Origin: Anaerolineae bacterium
Lineage (GTDB): Bacteria; Chloroflexota; Anaerolineae; Aggregatilineales; UBA2796
Reading direction: 5' to 3'
Assembly: GCA_019637615.1 (NCBI GenBank)
Contig: JAHBVJ010000005.1
Location: 186,001 to 250,000, forward strand
Length of the DNA: 64,000 nucleotides
Position numbers and translations under genes: made by a program
Notes under the pieces: model-generated
Told to the model about the DNA's origin: nothing
Database searches by the model: none
What the model saw: the letters and a program-made list of their open reading frames with translations, nothing else
Shown here: piece after piece, positions 51,541 through 60,753 of the stretch
How positions within the stretch are numbered: position 1 is the first letter of the stretch
Layout: each line of letters starts with the position of its first letter

Positions 51541-52831
51541 GCCGCTGCATGGTGACGCCTAGACATGCCCACAGCAGCAGAGCGAAATGCAGGATCGTCC
51601 ACGGATAGTGATCGAAGAGGCCAACGGTCAGCAGGGCAACCGCGCCTGCACTAATACCCACCGCAAATGGATCGCGTGCCGATTTCCACGCGATCCCTGC
51701 TCCGATTGATAGCAGAAATGCCCACAAGATGAAGCCCGTGAAGCCTAGCTCGGTGATCACGAGCAGCGGATAGCTATGGACGAAATCCGGCTTGAGTTCA
51801 CTGTAAGGACTGCGGAACAGCCAGCGCGCCGCGTAGTACGGGAAGTTGGCGAGGCCGACGCCCGTTACAGGATACTCACCGATCACATCTAGGCCGATCT
51901 GCGTGAAGATACGGCGATCCGAGATGGAGCGCAGTTCGGTCACTTCGTCGCCCACCCCCGCCCGCGCCAAGACGAATTTGGAATAGGTCAGGACGAAACC
52001 ACCAGACGCGATGCTGGCGATGACTGTCAATGTCACGAGCCGCCAGACGATGGGACGTGTGATAATGCGCAGCTTGACGCCCCAGAATACGACGAGGCAG
52101 GCCGCACCCACCGCAGTGGCGAGAATGGCGCTGCGGCTGAAGGTGATCAGCAGCGCCCACAGCCCCACGGCATAGATCAGATAGAGCACGATAAGCTGCC
52201 AGCGGTGTCGTGCTGTGATCAGCCAGCCGGAGATCGCCAGCAGCGCGACGGCGAAATAGCCGCCGATCACGTTCGGATGGATGGTCAGGCCGTACGGACG
52301 CATCAGCTCGTCGCCGCCCGCGAACAACACGCTCAAACCGCGCCGATTGGGTCGGATGAGGAACTCGCCAAGCGAGGATAGCCCTACCGGACGCTGCAAG
52401 ATGACCTGCCCGATCACGATCACGCCCTGAAACAGCAGCCCCGCCGCCAGCACTGCCGCAATCGCACGCGGTGACGGCCCCGCGCAATTTACGATCAAGG
52501 CGAACAGCAGCACAAGGCCAAGCTGAGAGGCGGCTTCCTGCGCCACATTACGGCGTAGCGCCCATTCTGGCGACCACGCGGCCCATGCCACGAACAGAAT
52601 CGCCAGCAAAAGCCACAGTCGCCGCGAGTCGCGCAGCAGATGGAAGAAGCCCTCCGCGCCCATCAGGAGCCACAGTACTATCGAGAGCGCCAGTGGAACA
52701 CTGACGAGGAACCCGGCAACATAGGGTTGAGATGGCAACCAGTTCGGACGGAGCCACCACGGTACCAGAAAAAAGACGAGTAGAATGCAGGCGTGCAGGC
52801 TTGGGCGTAGGAACGTTCGGACAGCGGTCAC
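51491..52831 (-). CDS. O-antigen ligase/polymerase-like membrane protein (Wzy_C)
   Basis: 446 residues from GTG 52831, with AGGTGATCC upstream. Ten to twelve membrane helices. The Wzy_C domain is in the second half (about 200-430): G-V-G-L-A-N-F-P and H-S-Y-P-L-L-V-I-T-E-L-G-F-T-G are its hallmarks. It links polymer to a carrier or polymerises it. With the Wzm/Wzt operon at 6.7-9.3 kb and two GT-C enzymes, the window has a dispersed surface-glycan set. The tail overlaps the SDR end by 50 bases. Confidence 0.82.
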   Translation of the reverse strand: MTAVRTFLRPSLHACILLVFFLVPWWLRPNWLPSQPYVAGFLVSVPLALSIVLWLLMGAEGFFHLLRDSRRLWLLLAILFVAWAAWSPEWALRRNVAQEAASQLGLVLLFALIVNCAGPSPRAIAAVLAAGLLFQGVIVIGQVILQRPVGLSSLGEFLIRPNRRGLSVLFAGGDELMRPYGLTIHPNVIGGYFAVALLAISGWLITARHRWQLIVLYLIYAVGLWALLITFSRSAILATAVGAACLVVFWGVKLRIITRPIVWRLVTLTVIASIASGGFVLTYSKFVLARAGVGDEVTELRSISDRRIFTQIGLDVIGEYPVTGVGLANFPYYAARWLFRSPYSELKPDFVHSYPLLVITELGFTGFILWAFLLSIGAGIAWKSARDPFAVGISAGAVALLTVGLFDHYPWTILHFALLLWACLGVTMQRPRSSASTRHPPTASPL

Positions 52832-52981
52832 GGATCACCTCGGAGTAAGGTCATCCTATGAGCATACCGCATGGGGCGGATCGTGGTGCCCCGACCTGAG
52901 CGCTACTAACCGATGGCAATGAAGCCGAATGCGTTGCTCATCAATCACATCCGGCCCCATTGCGCTAACGGCGCTGGACGC

Positions 52982-54772
52982 TTACATCTGCTCGACCAAG
53001 CCTTCTAGCTGCGTGACCATATCATTGATCATGTTCACGCCTTGTTGCCAGAAGGTGGGATCGTTCAGGTTGATGCCCGCCTTCGCCGTAATGTTGATTG
53101 GCGAGTCCGAGCCGCCCGCCGAGAGCATTTCGATGTAGCGCGGCACGAAGCTATCCCCTTGCTTGCGATATTCCCCTAACAGCGCCATGACCAGCAGTTC
53201 ACCGAAGGCATAAGCATAGACATAGCCCGGTACGCTGATGAAATGCGAAACGTAGCTCCACCAGATGCCGTAATCATCGCGCAGATTGACGCTGTTCTGG
53301 AACATGGCACGCTGTGTGTTCAGCCAGTGCTCGGTGATGTGCTGCGTGGTTAGTTCACCTCTAGTGCGGCGGTGGGTGTGGATGGCTTCTTCGAAGCGGT
53401 TCATGCTGATCTGGCGGAAGACCGTCGCGAAGGTGTCTTCGATCTTCTTCGCCAGCATGGCTACCTTGACCTGCACACTCGGCTCTTTGGTCATCATGTC
53501 GTTGAAGACCATCATCTCCGCGAAGACGGAGGCTGTTTCGGCGGTGGTGAGCGGCGTGCCCGCGCCATAGTAGCCGCGCGGCTGCGAGAGACGCATATGG
53601 ATGCCGTGTCCGAGTTCGTGCGCTAAGGTCATTACATCGCGCCCTTGTCCGCTGTAATTGACGAAGATGTACGGGTGGATGTTGGTCACCGTCGGGCTGG
53701 CATAAGCGCCGCCACGCTTCCCCGGCTGAACAGGCGCGTGAATCCACTTCTTGTCGAAGAATTCCTGCGCGATGCTGCCGACTTGCGCATCGAAACCGTA
53801 GAACGCCGCCAACACCGTATCCCGTGCGCGATCCCACGAGTAGTAGCTATCGGCATCTTCAAGCGGGGCGTAACGGTCATAATCGTACAGTTCATCGAGG
53901 CCGAGCAACCGCTTCTTGATGTTGTAGTAGCGTGCCACAATGTCATAGCGTGAGGTGACGGTATCGATGAGGGCTTGGACACTCTCATCACTGGCTTCAT
54001 TGCTGACATTGCGCGAGGTGATCCACGTGGGGAACTTGCGCAGGCGGTCGTCCGAAGCCTTATCGGCCAGAACTGTATTAAAGACATAAGTCAAGGTAGG
54101 AAGCTGCGTCCGTAGCCCCGCCGTGATGCTGCTGGCGGCACGTTCACGCACCCTGCGGTCGGGGTTGTAGAGCTGGCGCAAGACGGCTTCCTGCGGCAGT
54201 TTCTTGCCGTCGAAGTCGTACTGAATGCTGCTCACGGTCTGACCGTAGAAGCGCGACCACGCGCTGCGTCCGGTGACTTCCTTTTCGGAGAGGATTTTCT
54301 CTTCCGGTTCACTCAAACGGTAGGGACGGAGTTTGCGCTGTTCCGCAAGGAAATGCTTATAGGGTTCGAGCGCCGGGTCGGTCAGGAGTTCGGCGGTGCT
54401 ATCGGGCGCGTTCGTCCATTCCAGCGTGAAGAACAAGGTGATCTGTTCAAGGCGCGAGGCGTATTCTTGCATCTTCTGGATCAATGCGCCGTAGGCCGGA
54501 TTGGTGGTTTCGGTCGTCCACTGCAACTGCGCAAAGTTGATCAGGGCACCGAAGCGTTCGGCAAATTCCCCCTGCCATTTCAAGGCTTTGGCTAGTCCTG
54601 TCGCGTTCAGGGCAGCTACTTTACCCCGATACGTAACAGCGAACGATTGAGCTTCACTCAGCACTTCATCCAGCGCTATTTGAATGCTGGCTTCGTCAGC
54701 GGATGGAACAAGGTCAGCGAGATTCCAGACGACCTCTTCAGCACCAGTCAATTGTTGAACAGCATCTACCAT
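52982..54772 (-). CDS. pepF: oligoendopeptidase F (M3)
   Basis: 596 residues from ATG 54772, with AAAGGAAG upstream; 54802 also begins a frame but without a site. The zinc site is A-H-E-L-G-H-G-I-H, followed after the usual spacing by a Glu near T-A-S-V-F-A-E-M. The N-terminal helical region is typical of PepF/M3B. It cleaves small peptides in the cytosol. It is monocistronic. Confidence 0.95.
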   Translation of the reverse strand: MVDAVQQLTGAEEVVWNLADLVPSADEASIQIALDEVLSEAQSFAVTYRGKVAALNATGLAKALKWQGEFAERFGALINFAQLQWTTETTNPAYGALIQKMQEYASRLEQITLFFTLEWTNAPDSTAELLTDPALEPYKHFLAEQRKLRPYRLSEPEEKILSEKEVTGRSAWSRFYGQTVSSIQYDFDGKKLPQEAVLRQLYNPDRRVRERAASSITAGLRTQLPTLTYVFNTVLADKASDDRLRKFPTWITSRNVSNEASDESVQALIDTVTSRYDIVARYYNIKKRLLGLDELYDYDRYAPLEDADSYYSWDRARDTVLAAFYGFDAQVGSIAQEFFDKKWIHAPVQPGKRGGAYASPTVTNIHPYIFVNYSGQGRDVMTLAHELGHGIHMRLSQPRGYYGAGTPLTTAETASVFAEMMVFNDMMTKEPSVQVKVAMLAKKIEDTFATVFRQISMNRFEEAIHTHRRTRGELTTQHITEHWLNTQRAMFQNSVNLRDDYGIWWSYVSHFISVPGYVYAYAFGELLVMALLGEYRKQGDSFVPRYIEMLSAGGSDSPINITAKAGINLNDPTFWQQGVNMINDMVTQLEGLVEQM

Positions 54773-54906
54773 TGCTTGCTTCCTTTGACATACTCGTTGC
54801 AACAGAATTCATAGAGAGAAATTGTAAAGCGTCCTTAGAAAGTCTACCATATTTCCGCAATTGCGCAATTGGTCAATTAGTTACTCGCCTCGTGCCGTGT
54901 TCCAGC

Positions 54907-54960
54907 GGGGTAATTATCCCTAGAATGATCCCATTGGCTGGTGAGAACCGGATTATCGGG
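54907..54960 (-). repeat. dyad repeat element, copy 3 (inverted)
   Basis: Read on the minus strand: GGTTCTCACCAGCC, then AATGGGATCATT, then AGGGATAATTACCCC. The central part agrees with copy 2 in most positions over about 45 bases. A degenerate heptamer run lies directly beside it at 54963-54998. Confidence 0.6.
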
Positions 54961-54962
54961 GA

Positions 54963-54998
54963 AGCAGCGCTGAGGGCCAAGTGCCGAATGCTAAGTAA
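54963..54998 (-). repeat. degenerate heptamer run, locus 54963 (inverted)
   Basis: On the minus strand this reads TTACTTAGCATTCGGCACTT then GGCCCTCAGCGCTGC, the same order of units as the run at 28141-28171 with several substitutions. Confidence 0.45.
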
Positions 54999-55187
54999 CG
55001 ACGATGGGCGACGTTGGAAGTGGCGAGGAGACGGTGAAAGGAATGTGGTTGAACGCGACATCGGTTGACGTACCTCAAGGTGATAGAAATGCCCCGACAA
55101 TGAATTATCGGACTTACCTTACCAAGTCCCTGCGGGACTCAATAGAAGGAAGGGCTACAGAAAATCTCAAGTCGGTTGGTCGGTTAG

Positions 55188-55313
55188 CCCTGTTAACCCT
55201 GATATCCCTGTTTTATCAGGGAAAGTAACGGACGTTGGTTTTCTACGCTCAGATGTGCCGTCCTGAACCCGAAATAACAAGGCTCAACAGGGAAGATCAG
55301 GGCGATAACAGGG
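55188..55313. repeat. helically phased CCCTGTT box array
   Basis: CCCTGTT/CCCTGAT at 55188, 55197 and 55206, inverse ATCAGGG at 55215, then AACAAGG, AACAGGG, ATCAGGG and AACAGGG at 55276, 55286, 55296 and 55307. Steps are 9-11 bases. The plan (direct boxes, then inverse boxes) is the same as at 1384-1500, although the first base of the unit differs (C for G). Confidence 0.6.
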
Positions 55314-55786
55314 CGACAAAAAGTGCTACGTGTCAAGGGCCAAGGAAATGCGAGAGTGGCTGGATAGTTACTTGAGATTCTTTGTGGCGTTGATGGCGGT
55401 TGAATAGAACGATTACCCTGAAGCTACCTAGAAGACAAACAACGGTCAGGTAGAGCAATGACGCAACAACCGCGAAATAGAAGCGAGAAACCAACGCAGG
55501 AGTCACTCAGCCATAATAGATAGTATAGCATCGAGTGGAAAATTTGTCCATAGGAGAAACATAAGAGTTCTGTAAATATTTTGTGGAGAGGTCAATAACA
55601 ACTGGATATGGCGAAGCTGGCGAACTTTTGTGTGCTGGTGTTGGAATACCTGAAGACGTGATCCTCGACTGCGGAGATTTCGGCTCAATCCCTACGAATG
55701 GGTACCTTCTCATTGGTTATTCAGGGAAATCGTCCACCATCACGCTATACTTGGCGGCATCACTGGAATGAGATGGTAAATAGGTT

Positions 55787-57484
55787 ATGTCTGTTAAAGG
55801 ATTAGGCACTCGACAGCGCGGCATTCGATTACCGATTTTTGAGTTGGTCTGCGGCGGCATGGTACTCGCCGCCATTGGCTTATTTGCCTACCATCTAGCA
55901 CGGTACGCCCAGAACCGCGATCTGTTGCAAACAGACATCAGCATCGCGGGCATTCCGGTGACCGGGTTGACGCTGCAAGAAGCCATCGCGAATGTCGAGA
56001 CCATCTACACACAGCCCGTCGAACTGGAATATCGGGGCAGTGTAATTCAGCTTGATCCGGCGGCGGTGGGGTTCCGCGTCAATACTGACCAGTTGCGCAG
56101 CGAAGTACAGTCCAAACTGACGAGCACCAACAATTATTGGGGCGATTTTTTCAATTATTTGATGCGCCGTTCCAGTGATCCGGTAACGATTGAACTCAAT
56201 GCTAGTCTCTCCGAGGCCGACCTGCGCAATTATCTGCTGGATGTCGCCGCACGGTACGACCAAGTGCAAAGCACCGCCAACTACGATCTGGTGACGATGA
56301 GCTTTGGCGCAGGAGCCAGCGGCGCGAAATTGGACGTTGAAAAATCAATTGATCTGATCCGTGAGGCTCTATATAAGCCAGAAGGTCGGCGCGTGACGCT
56401 GGCTTCTAAGAACGAACTCGCCGCTAACGCCAGTATGGATACGCTCAAACAGGCGATCAATGCCTACATGATCGGGCGTGGCATCAAGAATGACGGGATC
56501 AACATGGCAGCATCGATCATGGTGATCGATCTGGAAACGGGCGAGGAGATGTCGATCAATCCCGATGTCGCGTATTCCGCCATGAGCACGGTCAAAATCC
56601 CAATTCTGATCAACGTGATGTCGTATTTCGATTTCGCCATCGATGTCGATACTAAATGGCTGATGGCGGCTTCGATTTTATGCAGCAGCAACAGCGCCTC
56701 CAATTATCTGATGCAGATCGTCGGCAACAATAATATGGCAGCGGGGCTGCGGCGCGTCACCAATACCATCGAGACACTCGGCGCGAAGAACAGCTTCATC
56801 AACGCTAACATTTTTGTCGATCCGAACGCGAAACCGGTCGTGGTGGAACGCCCCCCGACCACCCCTAATCCTTTGTTCAACACGCGGCCCGATCCTAACA
56901 GCCAGACCACCGCCGAGGATATGGCAACGCTGTTACAAGAGATCTATGACTGCGCTGAATATGGCAGCGGTTTGCGGGCAGCTTTTCCAGACCGCTTTAC
57001 GCAGACCGAATGCAAGCAGATGATCGAGCTGATGAGCGGGGATATCATCGGGCGGCTGATCGAGTTGGGCGTGCCGGAGGGAACACGCGTCGCCCACAAA
57101 AATGGGTGGGGCGGCAACGTGTCGTTAGGCGCTAACGCATCAGACGCCGCGATCGTGTATTCGCCACGTAAAACCTATATCCTCGTCACCTATTTCTGGA
57201 ATTCGCAGGCTACTGAAGGCGGCACTATCGTTGGCGATAACGTGATGCTGCACTGGGAAACGATTGAGGGCATTTCCCGATTGGTATACAACTACTTCAA
57301 CCCCGATAAGCCGTTAGCCGTTGCCCGCGTGCCGGAGAATCAGTTCACCGCCGTCGATTGCGTGATGCCGAATCCGGAATTCAAAGAGCGCATTGATTTG
57401 AATAACATCAACAATGGGCGATTCAACCCTGATGGTTCACTGGTCGCTGATGCGTGCTACAACTATCCGAGCTGCAAGCCGTGA
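55787..57484 (+). CDS. membrane-anchored class-A-like serine hydrolase with YoaR-like N-terminal domain
   Basis: 565 residues. Anchor helix at about 18-37, then a YoaR/VanW-type peptidoglycan-binding domain (about 45-210) with I-A-G-I-P-V-T-G-L-T-L-Q-E-A. The C-terminal domain (about 215-500) has the S-T-V-K tetrad at 267-270, an S-S-N motif at 300-302, and K-N-G in A-H-K-N-G-W where class A enzymes have K-T-G. It is anchored outside and probably acts on peptidoglycan or is a penicillin-binding-like hydrolase; a true beta-lactamase is less likely. The C-terminal tail is Asn-rich. Confidence 0.85.
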   Translation: MSVKGLGTRQRGIRLPIFELVCGGMVLAAIGLFAYHLARYAQNRDLLQTDISIAGIPVTGLTLQEAIANVETIYTQPVELEYRGSVIQLDPAAVGFRVNTDQLRSEVQSKLTSTNNYWGDFFNYLMRRSSDPVTIELNASLSEADLRNYLLDVAARYDQVQSTANYDLVTMSFGAGASGAKLDVEKSIDLIREALYKPEGRRVTLASKNELAANASMDTLKQAINAYMIGRGIKNDGINMAASIMVIDLETGEEMSINPDVAYSAMSTVKIPILINVMSYFDFAIDVDTKWLMAASILCSSNSASNYLMQIVGNNNMAAGLRRVTNTIETLGAKNSFINANIFVDPNAKPVVVERPPTTPNPLFNTRPDPNSQTTAEDMATLLQEIYDCAEYGSGLRAAFPDRFTQTECKQMIELMSGDIIGRLIELGVPEGTRVAHKNGWGGNVSLGANASDAAIVYSPRKTYILVTYFWNSQATEGGTIVGDNVMLHWETIEGISRLVYNYFNPDKPLAVARVPENQFTAVDCVMPNPEFKERIDLNNINNGRFNPDGSLVADACYNYPSCKP

Positions 57485-57494
57485 TCAGAAGGAT

Positions 57495-57827
57495 TTAGCT
57501 GAGAATCGTTTCCAATACGGCAATCAACGGGTTTAGATCATTCGTAACGGTATACCACAAAGTATCAAGATCAACGTTGAAATATTTGTGGATCAAGATG
57601 TTGCGCATTCCCACGATACTTTTCCACGGGACAACCGGGTAGGCATCGCGGGTTTCACTAGATACATTTGTTGCCGCTTCGCCAATGATCTCTACGGTTC
57701 AGACTAGTGCTAATTGGAGCTTGATGTCTGTATCGAGCGCGGCTCTATTCTCGCCTTGGCTCAAGGTTTTGGCTATGCGTGCTGCTTCAAGCATATGGCG
57801 AAGACGTATTTCGTCATTGGGATTCAT
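57495..57827 (-). pseudogene. hepT: hepT-like HEPN toxin gene with an internal stop codon
   Basis: The frame from ATG 57827 to TAA 57495 encodes a HEPN/DUF86 toxin of 110 codons: L-R-H-M-L-E-A near the start, E-I-I-G-E-A-A, and the catalytic motif R-N-I-L-I-H-K-Y (R-x4-H-x-Y). Codon 43 is TGA (57701-57699). Homologs usually have an Arg at this place, so a single C-to-T change of CGA explains it. The catalytic motif is downstream of the stop. The gene overlaps mntA by 14 bases, the usual arrangement. Either it is inactivated, or the stop is read through. Confidence 0.8.
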
Positions 57828-58113
57828 AAATTACTTGAGCCGTGTCTAGTACTTGCTGTCTGAAGTAAGGACTTAGGAACCCGCTGGTTTTAAGATCGGC
57901 TTCGCGCCCAAGCAACTCGCTCAGTTCTTGTTGCGCCGCGCCAAGATCAAATAGAGAGACCAGTTGGTTCGGCTCAAATTCAGCCAAAACATCAATATCA
58001 CTGTCCGAACGGAAATCTTCGCGCAAGACTGAGCCAAAGACAGCCAGTTTATGGATGTGATGACGTTTACAAAACGCAGCGAGATCAGCTTGCGAGATCG
58101 CGATAGACAGCAT
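57814..58113 (-). CDS. mntA: MntA-like nucleotidyltransferase antitoxin
   Basis: 99 residues from ATG 58113, with GGAGG at a 6-base spacing. The minimal nucleotidyltransferase motif is G-S-V-L-R-E-D-F followed by D-S-D-I-D-V (the GS-x10-DxD pattern). MntA proteins neutralise HepT by adding AMP to it. It is 36 bases after hisG on the same strand. Its toxin gene follows with a stop codon, so this one may be under weak selection, but it is intact. Confidence 0.9.
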   Translation of the reverse strand: MLSIAISQADLAAFCKRHHIHKLAVFGSVLREDFRSDSDIDVLAEFEPNQLVSLFDLGAAQQELSELLGREADLKTSGFLSPYFRQQVLDTAQVIYESQ

Positions 58114-58149
58114 TAACTACCTCCAATGTCATTACAATCAACGCTATCC

Positions 58150-59169
58150 CTATTTTAGCATTTTCATCACGCGCTGATAGCTCGGTGATTGCGTCATGAA
58201 GACGTAGCGGACGGGCAGGACGGTCGTTTGCGCTCCGCCGATAGCGCGTAGATGGCTGACCGCTGGCATCAGGTCTTTGCTGCGCACGATCAGCGTGACA
58301 GTGAACCACTGCATGGTGGAGTCGCTGCCGTTGGGAGGCGAGTAGATAGGTGACAGCGTGGGGCCTTGCAGTCCGCGCGTCGCTGGATGCGCGACCACGG
58401 CTTGCGCCACGCTCTCCGCCGATTCGCCGCAGATATTGGTGCGCAGTTGGTAGTAATTCTGACCGTTCAGGGTGGCGTCGAAGACTTCGAGCATAGATTG
58501 GACGGTTTCCTGCATCACCTTCGACTGCTTGAGCTTGCGCAGATTGCCAACCATGCAAGCTGTCGAATCGAGGAGCACACTATCGGTCAGCGGCTTGAGG
58601 TGATTCTCGCGCAGAGTCGTGCCCGTCGCGCTGAGGTCGATGATGATGTCGGCGTAACCGAGCGTGGGCGCTGCTTCAATCGCGCCTTCGGCCTCGACCA
58701 ATGTGAAGTGATGGACGCCGTGTTGATGCAGGAATTGGCGCGCTAGATTGGTGAATTTGGTCGCCACGCGCAGATTGCGATGCTTGGTCTCACGCAGTTC
58801 CATCGCGATGTCGGCAATATCTGCCATACACTCGACATCCAGCCACGTTTCCGGCACTGCCAGCACCAGTTGACAGCGCCCGTAGCGCAGATTCTCATGC
58901 AAGATCACAACATCGGTTTCCGTGCCGACCAGCTCATGCACCACGTCCAGCCCCGTGATGCCAATGTCTACCGTGCCATCCGCGATTTTGTAGACGATGT
59001 CGTTAACGCGCTGGAAGAGCACATCGACCTGCGGCAGCGAGGGCAGGGTGGCGGTGTACTGGCGCGGGTTGGTCTGCGACACTTTCAGGTCGCATGACTT
59101 CAAAAACTCAAACGTAGGGTCAGCCATTGCCCCTTTGCTAGGCAAGGCTAAGGTAATGCGTTCGCTCAT
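58150..59169 (-). CDS. hisG: ATP phosphoribosyltransferase, long form
   Basis: 339 residues from ATG 59169, overlapping the HisRS-like stop by four bases. L-A-L-P-S-K-G-A-M begins the catalytic domain, V-D-I-G-I-T-G-L-D is typical, and the PRPP loop lies near D-L-S-A-T-G-T-T-L-R-E-N. The C-terminal part (about 245-339) is the histidine-sensing domain of long-form HisG. It starts histidine synthesis. No other his gene is present here. It is somewhat longer than the usual long-form enzyme. Confidence 0.9.
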   Translation of the reverse strand: MSERITLALPSKGAMADPTFEFLKSCDLKVSQTNPRQYTATLPSLPQVDVLFQRVNDIVYKIADGTVDIGITGLDVVHELVGTETDVVILHENLRYGRCQLVLAVPETWLDVECMADIADIAMELRETKHRNLRVATKFTNLARQFLHQHGVHHFTLVEAEGAIEAAPTLGYADIIIDLSATGTTLRENHLKPLTDSVLLDSTACMVGNLRKLKQSKVMQETVQSMLEVFDATLNGQNYYQLRTNICGESAESVAQAVVAHPATRGLQGPTLSPIYSPPNGSDSTMQWFTVTLIVRSKDLMPAVSHLRAIGGAQTTVLPVRYVFMTQSPSYQRVMKMLK

Positions 59170-60692
59170 GGCTCGTTGATAGCTCCCGTAATCGCGGCGA
59201 GGGCAGTGTCTAGAGTGCAAGTGGATTGCTGACCAGTGCGCATGTCCCGTACACTGATCTGGTTGGCAGCACGTTCGGATTCTCCGATGATAAATACGAA
59301 TGGCACGCCCTGTTTGCCCAAGCGCGTCAAGGTTTGCGTGAGATTGCGCACAGGCGGCGGATACAGATCGATGTTGACGGCTTCGCGCAGGCGGGTTGCC
59401 AACTGCGCCGCCGTGAAGGCATCCGCCTCATCCAGCGGGACAATGGTGGCGGCGACACGCTGCGCTGGCACGGTCTGCTGACCGAGACGATGCAGTTCTT
59501 GCAGCAAGCGTTCGAGTCCGTAAGCGAAACCGACGGCGGGGGTATCCTTCGCCGCGCCTGTCACGCGGATGAAGTCGTCGTAGCGTCCGCCGCCGCAGAG
59601 CTGACTGGAACTATCGCCCGTCAGCGTATGCACCTCGAACACGATGCCCGTGTAGTAATTCAGTCCGCGCGCCATACCCATCGCGATATGCACCTGTGAG
59701 GACGGGATGCCATAGGCTTCCAGCAGCGCGACCGTCTGGCGGAACGTGTTCACCGTCGTTTGCAGCTCTTCGTCTGAAGCTAAATCCGCGATTAATGCGT
59801 CGATCTCCGCGAAGGCACGGTCAGGCACATCGTTGATGCGCGTCAGGCGATCCAGAAAATCGATGGCTTTGAGCGTATCCTGATGATGCGAGGCGCGCCG
59901 CTGTTTCTTGAGAAGCCGCTGCGCGATTTCTTGCGGCGTGCGGGAGGCACTCGGCATGACTAGATTGGCAGATTCCAGCAAGAGGCTGATCGTTTGGGTC
60001 ATGCTGGCGGCTTCGTCATCTTCGTTGGCTTCTTTGCCAGCGACGGGTAGCGTGGGCAAGCCCGCGTATAACTGCCGCACCTGCTCCTCGACGTAGTCGC
60101 GCCCGCGATCAGGACGCCGCAAATTCTCGATCTGACCGAGCAAGAAGCGCTTCACCCGCCGATCTAAGGCGAACCGATCTAGTAGCTGGCTGACCAAGCC
60201 GACATGCCCGATGTGCAGTATCCACTCGCGCAGTCCGATGCTGATCAAGCCCTGCGTCGCCATGCCGATGGTTTCCGCGTCGCCACTGATGCCCGTCGCG
60301 CCGATCAGTTCCGTGCCGAGCATGGTGAATTGGCGCGAATGGCTGCGCTGTGGCGATTCGTAGCGGAAGACTGGCCCCGCGAACTGCCAGCGGATCGGTT
60401 TGGGTTCGTGCTGGAAGCGCTCGACGTATAGGCGCACGGCAGACGGCGTGAACTCCGAGCGCAAGCAGAGATGCCGCCCGCGCAGTTCGAAATGAAATAG
60501 GCGATTCACGGCGTCGTCGCCAGATTTGGTCAGGAATAAATCCGCGAACTCGACCAGCGGCGTCTCGACAATCTGGTAGCCGAAGCGAGTCATGGCGGCT
60601 TGCAGCTTGCCGATGACTTCGCGCGCCTCGGCAAATTCATCGGGTAGGCGGTCATATAGCCCCGGCGGGCGGGCGAAGGCAGTGTTGATCAT
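59166..60692 (-). CDS. histidyl-tRNA synthetase-like protein (HisRS or HisZ-like)
   Basis: 508 residues, longer than HisRS (about 420) or HisZ (about 390). Class II motifs: F-R-Y-E (motif 2), C-G-G-G-R-Y-D, and R-G-L-N-Y-Y-T-G in place of R-G-L-D-Y-Y-T. L-R-S-E-F-T-P lies between the E-G-T form of HisRS and D-F-T form of HisZ. A C-terminal anticodon-binding-like domain (about 405-508) is present, which favours HisRS. An insert with a helical region lies near 180-330. Placement in front of hisG favours HisZ. I cannot decide. Confidence 0.75.
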   Translation of the reverse strand: MINTAFARPPGLYDRLPDEFAEAREVIGKLQAAMTRFGYQIVETPLVEFADLFLTKSGDDAVNRLFHFELRGRHLCLRSEFTPSAVRLYVERFQHEPKPIRWQFAGPVFRYESPQRSHSRQFTMLGTELIGATGISGDAETIGMATQGLISIGLREWILHIGHVGLVSQLLDRFALDRRVKRFLLGQIENLRRPDRGRDYVEEQVRQLYAGLPTLPVAGKEANEDDEAASMTQTISLLLESANLVMPSASRTPQEIAQRLLKKQRRASHHQDTLKAIDFLDRLTRINDVPDRAFAEIDALIADLASDEELQTTVNTFRQTVALLEAYGIPSSQVHIAMGMARGLNYYTGIVFEVHTLTGDSSSQLCGGGRYDDFIRVTGAAKDTPAVGFAYGLERLLQELHRLGQQTVPAQRVAATIVPLDEADAFTAAQLATRLREAVNIDLYPPPVRNLTQTLTRLGKQGVPFVFIIGESERAANQISVRDMRTGQQSTCTLDTALAAITGAINEP

Positions 60693-60753
60693 AACCTCGT
60701 CATCGTATAGCGTGATGTAACTCCCATCATGCTACCCAACGCGCTGCGTTCTA

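Larger units (their letters stand above)
54773..55786. other. repeat-rich intergenic island before the class-A-like gene
   Basis: About 1,010 bases with no convincing gene. Short frames (54703-55068, 55004-55228, 55583-55771) have no family traits. It contains the inverted dyad element (54907-54960), an inverted heptamer remnant (54963-54998) and the CCCTGTT array (55188-55313). The last 450 bases before 55787 show nothing I can name. Confidence 0.6.

Noticed and set aside
54703..55068. 121-codon frame and its neighbours in the third repeat island
   Set aside because: They cross the dyad repeat and pepF start; no family features.
55583..55771. 62-codon frame before the class-A-like gene
   Set aside because: No ribosome site and no family features.
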